From positions 24,790,593 through 24,854,592 of the forward strand of contig CM051516.1 of assembly GCA_028015205.1 (NCBI GenBank): DNA of 64,000 nt. The letters are read 5' to 3'. Positions 56,632 to 64,000 of the stretch are shown here, piece by piece. Within the stretch, counting starts at the first letter, position 1, and each line of letters starts with the position of its first letter. The stretch comes from Mytilisepta virgata (Eukaryota; Mollusca; Bivalvia; Mytilida; Mytilidae). A program made the position numbers and the translations under genes. A model generated the notes under the pieces. That model made no database searches and had not been told where the DNA came from. It saw only the letters and a program-made list of their open reading frames with translations.

Positions 56632-56712
56632 CCATGAAAAAAGACAGGAAGACGTCCAATGCCGCCAAAGTGATTGAAAGATCCAGTGATGTTGACCGAA
56701 CGGAAGAAGAGG
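56632..56712 (+). CDS. Ig receptor cytoplasmic repeat exon, copy 2
   Basis: 81 nt, phase 1-1, acceptor CAATTTTAG, donor GTAAGC. Encodes AMKKDRKTSNAAKVIERSSD then VDRTEEE, identical in protein to copies 3-7; the third Lys codon is AAA (AAG in 3, 5, 6, 7). Basic start, acidic end, several Ser/Thr in acidic context (SSDVD, RTEEE) that resemble casein kinase 2 sites. No known domain. Confidence 0.7.
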
Positions 56713-57589
56713 GTAAGCCTTAATGGTAATTTATCGCTTATGGCTGTAATAAATATGCAGTGAGTAAAAATGGTTAAATTGGAGGCCTAAAGTTGAGATT
56801 AAGACCAAAAACAAAAAACAAACAGGAGATGTTTTTATGTTGAAAATTTTTTCATGTGACTGATGAATTTGACATAAGAAATTGATCATGTATAAATCAT
56901 AAATTCCTTGATGAAAAACGACATTTTTTGCTTTGAAAGAGGCCGTGGGAGATCCGAGCACATTTCTGTTATAAGAGTCGGCAATTTACCGTTCCTGTCG
57001 ATATGTAACGTTGACCAGACGTTTACGACTGAACTATGTGCTTACTAGTATATTTCGTTTCTGTAATCGCTTCTCTTTGAAATGATGTACATAGTTTTAT
57101 ACTGGGTCGAAGATCCTGGTCAGCAGCAAATTTATGTCGATAGGCTTGCAAACATGAGTAAAATGTATGACTTCAAGACAAAAAATGTACTGTATACTTT
57201 TTCCGATTTTTTATCAAGTGTGCCATCACCACAGTTATTAAAAAAGACGTTTTAAGTTATAAAAATTATGACTAGATATGGATTTTTACTGTAATTCAAA
57301 TTTTTTTTATCATTGTTAGGCTTACACGGTAGTCATGGCATATATCACCTGCCCTTGACTCCCATCTAATGTTTAATAGACTTAAATCATGTTTTTATGA
57401 TAAGCTCAGTTTCTAAGTAAGTATATAGAGCTATATCTAGTCCATGATGTATTATCGGCATCGGTTAAATTGTCGACATTGCAATTTTGTCCATTACAAG
57501 GCAAATGCGGTGAAACGATATTTTCTCGATGTGAACACGACATTGTCAAAACCGTCATATCGACGATGTCAGCGAGGTAGACTGGAGTA

Positions 57590-57673
57590 AGACGATGTAT
57601 ATACGATATTGAAACACTATCGTTAACATCGCGATGTTAACGATAGTGTTTCAATATCGTATATACATCGTCT
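57590..57673. repeat. 84-bp perfect palindrome, junction 2/3
   Basis: 42-bp arms with no spacer and no mismatch, centre at 57631/57632. Confidence 0.97.
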
Positions 57674-57832
57674 AATTCACGGTCTACCTTTTACTACGAT
57701 TTTGATATAATGAATAATAAATATATTTCAATACACAAAACGGACTTAATAGGAAAATAGGAAACGTTAATATTTGAACTTATCATACATCTACAAAAAT
57801 AGCATTTATATAGACAAAAATATAAATTTTAG

Positions 57833-57913
57833 CCATGAAAAAGGACAGGAAGACGTCCAATGCCGCCAAAGTGATTGAAAGATCCAGTGATGTTGACCGA
57901 ACGGAAGAAGAGG
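57833..57913 (+). CDS. Ig receptor cytoplasmic repeat exon, copy 3
   Basis: 81 nt, phase 1-1, acceptor TAAATTTTAG, donor GTAAGC. Same 27-residue product as copy 2. Confidence 0.7.
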
Positions 57914-58791
57914 GTAAGCCTTAATGATAATTTATCGCTTATGGCTGTAATAAATATGCAATGAGTAAAAATGGTTAAATTGGAGGCCTAAAGTTGAGAT
58001 TAAGACCAAAAACAAAAAGCAAACAGGAGATGTTTTTATGTTGAAATTTTTTTCATGTGACTGATGAATTTGACGTAAGAAATTGATCATGAATAAATCA
58101 TAAATTCCTTGATAAAAAACGACATTTTCTGCTTTGAAAGAGGCCGTGGGAGATCCGAGCACATTTCTGTTATAAGAGTCAGCAATTTACCGTTCCTGTC
58201 GATATGTAACGTTGACCAGACGTTTACGACTGAACTATGTACTTACTAGTATATTTCGTTTCTGTAATCGCTTCTCTTTGAAATGATGTACATAGTTTTA
58301 TACTGGGTCGAAGATCCTGGTCAGCAGCAAATTTATGTCGATAGGCTTGCAAACATGAGTAAAATGTATGACTTCAAGACAAAAAATGTACTGTATACTT
58401 TTTCCGATTTTTTATTCAAGTGTGGTATCACCCCAGTTATTAAAAAAGACGTTTTAAGTTATAAAAATTATGACTAGATATGAATTTTTACTGTAATTCA
58501 AATTTTTTTTATCATTGTTAGGCTTACACGGTAGTCATGGCATGTATCACCTGCCCTTGACTCCCATCTAATGTTTAATAGACTTAAATCATGTTTTTAT
58601 GATAAGCTCAGTTTCTCAGTAAGTATATAGAGCTATGTCCAGTCCATGATGTATTATCGACATCGGTTACATTGTCGACATTGCAATTTTGTCCAGTACA
58701 AGGCAAATGCGGTAAAACGATATTTTTTCGATGTGAACACGATATTGTCAAAACCATCATATCGACGATATCAACGAGGTAGACTGGAGTA

Positions 58792-58875
58792 AGACGATGT
58801 ATATACGATATTGAAACACTATCGTTAACATCGCGATGTTAACGATAGTGTTTCAATATCGTATATACATCGTCT
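58792..58875. repeat. 84-bp palindrome, junction 3/4
   Basis: Same as junction 2/3, no mismatch seen. Confidence 0.95.
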
Positions 58876-59034
58876 AATTCACGGTCTACCTTTTACTACG
58901 ATTTTGATATAATGAATAATAAATATATTTCAATACACAAAACGGACTTAATAGGAAAAAAGGAAACGTTAATATTTAAACTTATCATACATCTACAAAA
59001 ATAGAATTTATATAGACAAAAATATCAATTTTAG

Positions 59035-59115
59035 CCATGAAAAAAGACAGGAAGACGTCCAATGCCGCCAAAGTGATTGAAAGATCCAGTGATGTTGACC
59101 GAACGGAAGAAGAGG
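59035..59115 (+). CDS. Ig receptor cytoplasmic repeat exon, copy 4
   Basis: 81 nt, phase 1-1, splice sites as in copy 2, and identical to copy 2 in nucleotide sequence, including the AAA Lys codon. Confidence 0.7.
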
Positions 59116-59991
59116 GTAAGCCTTAATGGTAATTTATCGCTTATGGCTGTAATAAATATTCAGTGAGTAAAAATGGTTAAATTGGAGGCCTAAAGTTGAG
59201 ATTAAGACCAAAAACAAAAAACAAACAGGAGATGTTTTTATGTTGAAAATTTTTTCATGTGACTGATGAATTTGACATAAGAAATTGATCATGAATAAAT
59301 CATAAATTCCTTGATGAAAAACGACATTTTTTGCTTTGAAAGAGGCCGTGGGAGATCCGAGCACATTTCTGTTATAAGAGTCGGCAATTTACCGTTCCTG
59401 TTGATATGTAACGTTGACCAGACGTTTACGACTGAACTATGTACTTACTAGTATATTTCGTTTCTGTAATCGCTTCTCTTTGAAATGATGTACATAGTTT
59501 TATACTAGGTCGAAGATCCTGGTCAGCAGCAAATTTATGTCGATAGGCTTGCAAACATGAGTAAAATGTATGACTTCAAGACAAAAAATGTACTGTATAC
59601 TTTTTCCGATTTTTTATCAAGTGTGCCATCACCACAGTTATTAAAAAAGACGTTTTAAGTTATAAAAATTATGACTAGATATGGATTTTTACTGTAATTC
59701 AAATTTTTTTATCATTGTTAGGCTTACACGGTAGTCATGGCATATATCACCTGCCCTTGACTCCCATCTAATGTTTAATAGACTTAAATCATGTTTTTAT
59801 GATAAGCTTAGTTTCTAAGTAAGTATATAGAGCTATATCTAGTCCATGATGTATTATCGGCATCGGTTAAATTGTCGACATTGCAATTTTGTCCATTACA
59901 AGGCAAATGCAGTGAAACGATATTTTCTCGATGTGAACACGACATTGTCAAAACCGTCATATCGACGATGTCAGCGAGGTAGACTGGAGTA

Positions 59992-60075
59992 AGACGATGT
60001 ATATACGATATTGAAACACTATCGTTAACATCGCGATGTTAACGATAGTGTTTCAATATCGTATATACATCGTCT
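59992..60075. repeat. 84-bp palindrome, junction 4/5
   Basis: Same as junction 2/3, no mismatch seen. Confidence 0.95.
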
Positions 60076-60234
60076 AATCCACGGTCTACCTTTTACTACG
60101 ATTTTGATATAATGAATAATAAATATATTTCAATACACAAAACGGACTTAATAGGAAAATAGGAAACGTTAATATTTGAACTTATCATACATCTACAAAA
60201 ATAGCATTTATATAGACAAAAATATAAATTTTAG

Positions 60235-60315
60235 CCATGAAAAAGGACAGGAAGACGTCCAATGCCGCCAAAGTGATTGAAAGATCCAGTGATGTTGACC
60301 GAACGGAAGAAGAGG
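60235..60315 (+). CDS. Ig receptor cytoplasmic repeat exon, copy 5
   Basis: 81 nt, phase 1-1, identical to copy 3. Confidence 0.7.
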
Positions 60316-61193
60316 GTAAGCCTTAATGATAATTTATCGCTTATGGCTGTAATAAATATGCAATGAGTAAAAATGGTTAAATTGGAGGCCTAAAGTTGAG
60401 ATTAAGACCAAAAACAAAAAGCAAACAGGAGATGTTTTTATGTTGAAATTTTTTTCATGTGACTGATGAATTTGACGTAAGAAATTGATCATGAATAAAT
60501 CATAAATTCCTTGATAAAAAACGACATTTTCTGCTTTGAAAGAGGCCGTGGGAGATCCGAGCACATTTCTGTTATAAGAGTCGGCAATTTACCGTTCCTG
60601 TCGATATGTAACGTTGACCAGACGTTTACGACTGAACTATGTACTTACTAGTATATTTCGTTTCTGTAATCGCTTCTCTTTGAAATGATGTACATAGTTT
60701 TATACTGGGTCGAAGATCCTGGTCAGCAGCAAATTTATGTCGATAGGCTTGCAAACATGAGTAAAATGTATGACTTCAAGACAAACATTGTACTGTATAC
60801 TTTTTCCGATTTTTTATTCAAGTGTGGTATCACCCCAGTTATTAAAAAAGACGTTTTAAGTTATAAAAATTATGACTAGATATGAATTTTTACTGTAATT
60901 CAAATTTTTTTTATCATTGTTAGGCTTACACGGTAGTCATGGCATGTATCACCTGCCCTTGACTCCCATCTAATGTTTAATAGACTTAAATCATGTTTTT
61001 ATGATAAGCTCAGTTTCTCAGTAAGTATATAGAGCTATGTCCAGTCCATGATGTATTATCGACATCGGTTACATTGTCGACATTGCAATTTTGTCCAGTA
61101 CAAGGCAAATGCGGTAAAACGATATTTTCTCGATGTGAACACGATATTGTCAAAACCATCATATCGACGATATCAACGAGGTAGACTGGAGTA

Positions 61194-61277
61194 AGACGAT
61201 GTATATACGATATTGAAACACTATCGTTAACATCGCGATGTTAACGATAGTGTTTCAATATCGTATATACATCGTCT
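61194..61277. repeat. 84-bp palindrome, junction 5/6
   Basis: Same as junction 2/3, no mismatch seen. Confidence 0.95.
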
Positions 61278-61436
61278 AATTCACGGTCTACCTTTTACTA
61301 CGATTTTGATATAATGAATAATAAATATATTTCAATACACAAAACGGACTTAATAAGAAAATAGGAAACGTTAATATTTGAACTTATCATACATCTACAA
61401 AAATAGAATTTATATAGACAAAAATATAAATTTTAG

Positions 61437-61517
61437 CCATGAAAAAGGACAGGAAGACGTCCAATGCCGCCAAAGTGATTGAAAGATCCAGTGATGTTGA
61501 CCGAACGGAAGAAGAGG
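61437..61517 (+). CDS. Ig receptor cytoplasmic repeat exon, copy 6
   Basis: 81 nt, phase 1-1, same product as copies 2-5. Confidence 0.7.
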
Positions 61518-62395
61518 GTAAGCCTTAATGATAATTTATCGCTTATGGCTGTAATAAATATGCAGTGAGTAAAAATGGTTAAATTGGAGGCCTAAAGTTG
61601 AGATTAAGACCAAAAACAAAAAGCAAACAGGAGATGTTTTTATGTTGAAAATGTTTTCATGTGACTGATGAATTTGACGTAAGAAATTGATCATGAATAA
61701 ATCATAAATTCCTTGATGAAAAACGACATTTTTTGCTTTGAAAGAGGCCGTGGGACATCCGAGCACATTTCTGTTATAAGAGTCGGCAATTTAACGTTCC
61801 TATCGACATGTAACGTTGACCAGACTTTTACGACTGAACTATGTACTTACTAGTATATTTCGTTTCTGTAATCGCTTCTCTTTGAAATGATGTGCATAGT
61901 TTTATAATGGGTCGAAGATCCTGGTCAGCAGCAAATTTATGTCGATAGGCTTGCAAACATGAGTAAAATGTATGACTTCAAGACAAAAAATGTACTGTAT
62001 ACTTTTTCCGATTTTTTATCAAGTGTGCTATCACCCCTGTTAGTAAAAAAGACGTTTTAAGTTATGAAAATTATGACTTGATATGAATTTTTACTGTAAT
62101 CCATTTTTTTTTTATCATTGTTAGGCTTACACGGTAGTCATGGCATGTATCACCTGCCCTTGACTCCCATCTAATGTTTAATAGACTTAAATCATGTTTT
62201 TGTGATAAGCTCAGTTTCTCAGTAAGTATATAGAGCTATGTCCAGTCCATGATGTATTATCGACATCGGTCTACATTGTCGACATTGCAATTTTGTCCAT
62301 TACATGGCAAATGCGGTAAAAAGATATTTTCTCGATGTGAACACGATATTGTCAAAACCGTCATATCGACGATGTCAACGAGGTAGACTGGAGTA

Positions 62396-62479
62396 AGACG
62401 ATGTATATACGATATTGAAACACTATCGTTAACTTCGTGATGTTAACGATAGTGTTTCAATATCGTATATACATCGTCT
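62396..62479. repeat. 84-bp near-palindrome, junction 6/7
   Basis: Same inverted repeat, with changes at the centre (AACTTCGTGATGTT in place of AACATCGCGATGTT). Confidence 0.93.
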
Positions 62480-63495
62480 AATTCACGGTCTACCTTTTAC
62501 TACGATTTTGATATAATGAATAATAAATATATTGCAATACACAAAACGGTCTTAATAGGAAAATAGGAAACGTTAATATTTGAACTTATCATACATCTAC
62601 AAAAATAGAATTTATATAGACAAAAATATAAATTTTAGCCATGAAAAAGGACAGGAAGACGTCCAATGCCGCCAAAGTGATTGAAAGATCCAGTGATGTT
62701 GACCGAACGGAAGAAGAGGGTAAGCCTTAATGGTATATTATCGCTCTATGGCTGTAATAAATATGCAGTGAGTAAAAATGGTTAAATTGGAGGCCTAAAG
62801 TTGAGATTAAAACCAAAAACAAAAAACAAACAGGAGATGTTTTTATGTTGAAAATGTTTTCATGTGACTGATGAATTTGACGTAAGAAATTGATCATGAA
62901 TAAATCATAAATTCCTTGATGAAAAACGTCTTTTTTTGCTTTGAAAGAGGCCGTGGGACATCCGAGCACATTTCTGTTATAAGAGTCGGCAATTTACCGT
63001 TCCTGTCGACGTGTAACGTTGACCAGACTTTTACGACTGAACTATGTACTTACTAGTATATTTCGTTTCTGTAATCACTTCTCTTTAAAATGATGTGCAT
63101 AGTTTTATACTGGGTCGAAGATCCTGGTCAGCAGCAAATTTATGTCGATAGGCTTGCAAACATGAGTAAAATGTATGACTTCAAGACAAAAAAAAGTACT
63201 GTATAATTTTTCCGATTTTTTATCGAGTGTGCTATCACCCGAGTTAGTAAAAAAAGACGTTTTAAGTTATGAAAATTATGACTAGATATGAATTTTTACT
63301 GTAATTCAATTTTTTTTAATCATTGTTAGGCTTATACGGTAGTCTTGGCATGTATCACCTGCTCTTGACTCCCATCTAATGTTTAATAGACTTAAATCAT
63401 GTTTTTATGATAAGCTCAGTTTCTCAGTATAAGTATATAGAGCTATGTCCAGTCCATGATGTATTATCGACATCGGTCTACATTGTCGACATTGC
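62480..63495 (+). repeat. Array unit 7 (3'-truncated)
   Basis: About 1,016 bp. Identity stops after 'TTGTCGACATTGC' at 63495, before the stretch leading to the palindrome, and ATCG-rich degenerate repeats take over. Confidence 0.9.
62639..62719 (+). CDS. Ig receptor cytoplasmic repeat exon, copy 7
   Basis: 81 nt, phase 1-1, same product as copies 2-6, donor GTAAGC. It is the last copy in the window. As no in-frame terminal exon follows before 64000, the transcript must continue beyond the window or end elsewhere. Confidence 0.7.
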
Positions 63496-63540
63496 GATAC
63501 ATAGACATTGTCATTATTATGTTTCGCATTGCCTCATCCC

Positions 63541-64000
63541 AGTCTACATCGTTTACATTTTCTATATCGTGATGTTGACGATATCATGTCAACATCGTGT
63601 ATATATTATCTTATCCCAGTCTACCTCGTTTGCACCGTTGACATTGTATACATCGTTTACATCGTTGAAATTGTCGACATTCCGATGTTAACGATATCGT
63701 GTATACATCGTCTTACCCCGGTCTACCTCGTTTAGATCGTTGACATCGCGATGTTTTCGATATCGTGTAAACATCGTGTATACATCATCTTACCCGAGTC
63801 TACCTCGTTTATATCGTTTACAATATAGGCATCGCGATGAAACAATATCGTGTCAACGTCGTGTATACATCGTCTAACCCCAGTTTACCTCGTTTACATC
63901 GATGTCATTGTCGACATCGCGATGTTAAGGATAGTGTTTCAATATCGTATATACATCGTCTTACTCCAGTCTACCTCGTTGACATCGTCGATATGACGGT
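63541..64000. repeat. ATCG-rich degenerate tandem repeat ending in an inverted copy of the unit junction
   Basis: Units of 77-102 bp begin AGTCTACCTCGTTTACATCG (starts near 63541, 63618, 63720, 63797, 63882, 63968) and include GACATCGCGATGTTAACGAT-like and GTGTATACATCGTCTTAC-like parts. The last stretch (about 63905-64000) is the reverse complement of the array segment just left of and including the palindrome's left arm (compare 57553-57645), so an inverted piece begins here. Short open frames across it are simple-repeat artefacts. Confidence 0.85.

Larger units (their letters stand above)
56473..57673 (+). repeat. Array unit 2
   Basis: 1,201 bp. Shares with unit 4 a set of variants (GACATAAG, ACCACAGTT, CATATATCACC, CTAAGTAAGT, CTATATCTAG) not found in units 3 and 5. 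Confidence 0.95.
57674..58875 (+). repeat. Array unit 3
   Basis: 1,202 bp. Shares with unit 5 the variants AGCATTTATA, TTGATAAAAAACG and TATTCAAGTGTGGTATCACC. Confidence 0.95.
58876..60075 (+). repeat. Array unit 4
   Basis: 1,200 bp. Pairs with unit 2 by shared variants. Confidence 0.95.
60076..61277 (+). repeat. Array unit 5
   Basis: 1,202 bp. Pairs with unit 3 by shared variants. Confidence 0.95.
61278..62479 (+). repeat. Array unit 6
   Basis: 1,202 bp. Shares with unit 7 GGGACATCCGAGC, CAGACTTTTACGAC and AATGTTTTCATG. Confidence 0.95.
16190..62719 (+). other. Ig-superfamily transmembrane receptor gene (whole locus, 3' end open)
   Basis: Rebuilt by hand from GT-AG boundaries. Coding exons: 16190-16235, 17416-17442, 17590-17655, six Ig exons (22767, 26510, 27789, 29608, 32829, 35845), stalk exons 39997, 41333, 44905, 46017, TM exon 49989, then either a terminal exon at 52361-52434 or the exon array from 55431. 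All internal exons are phase 1-1. Spliced to the 52361 exon the protein is 793 residues: signal peptide, linker, six Ig domains (about 47-645), glycosylatable stalk (645-741), one membrane helix, short tail. Many N-x-S/T sites are present. It is probably a cell-surface adhesion or recognition receptor, and the ligand cannot be told from the sequence. No protein this long was matched from memory to a named gene. Further exons could be hidden in the long introns. Confidence 0.85.

Noticed and set aside
55433..62644. ATG at the start of every array exon as independent translation starts
   Set aside because: Each ATG is the second codon of an exon with a strong acceptor, and no promoter was seen. 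Possible, but a splice-in exon explains it better.
55530..62969. A 76-80-codon minus-strand open frame (MLG.PTASFKA... start) present in every array unit
   Set aside because: The units are near-identical by recent duplication, so any chance frame would be kept in all. It shows no codon-level constraint by eye, no motif and no matching upstream signals.
63407..63735. Tyr/Ile/Val-rich frames at the right end
   Set aside because: Translation of ATCG-rich degenerate tandem repeats.

Overview
This 64-kb window looks like nuclear DNA from a bivalve mollusc, probably a mussel. It is AT-rich, has split genes with GT-AG introns, carries LINE-type retrotransposons, and holds several interspersed repeats I recall as common in mussel sequence. 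The taxon is an inference. No rRNA, true tRNA or CRISPR array was seen.

Left part (1-12.8 kb): mobile elements. A complete-looking two-ORF CR1/jockey-type non-LTR retrotransposon (about 1157-6630) has inserted into an older, decayed non-LTR element on the minus strand. The older element's RT end lies at 781-1156 and its endonuclease end at 6640-7800. A 3.8-kb TIR-bounded DNA transposon with a Harbinger/ISL2EU-like transposase remnant follows (8999-12809), with smaller repeats nested inside it.

Main part (16.2-62.7 kb, + strand): one long gene for a type I membrane receptor of the immunoglobulin superfamily, rebuilt here from splice sites. It has a signal peptide over two exons, a short linker exon, six single-exon Ig domains, four Ser/Thr/Asn-rich stalk exons, one transmembrane exon and alternative cytoplasmic exons. 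Every internal exon is a multiple of three and phase 1-1, so any exon can be skipped or duplicated without breaking the frame. The introns are packed with repeats: three minus-strand YIDD reverse-transcriptase fragments, a tRNA-derived SINE, fold-back elements and short tandem arrays.

Right end (55.27-64 kb): the most striking structure. A 1.2-kb unit is repeated seven times head to tail. Each unit carries one 81-nt phase 1-1 exon, acceptor and donor intact, encoding the same 27-residue tyrosine-free segment that would extend the receptor's cytoplasmic tail. Six junctions carry an 84-bp palindrome, perfect or nearly so. Units 2-3 and 4-5 share diagnostic variants, which points to a recent duplication of a 2.4-kb dimer. 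Upstream, an alternative terminal exon (52361-52434) gives a short tail with a YLPL motif and a stop, and lies inside a TIR-like insertion. The receptor may therefore switch between a short tyrosine-bearing tail and a long repeated tail whose length depends on array copy number. The final 500 bp degenerates into ATCG-rich repeats and an inverted copy of the unit end, so the gene's 3' end lies outside the window.
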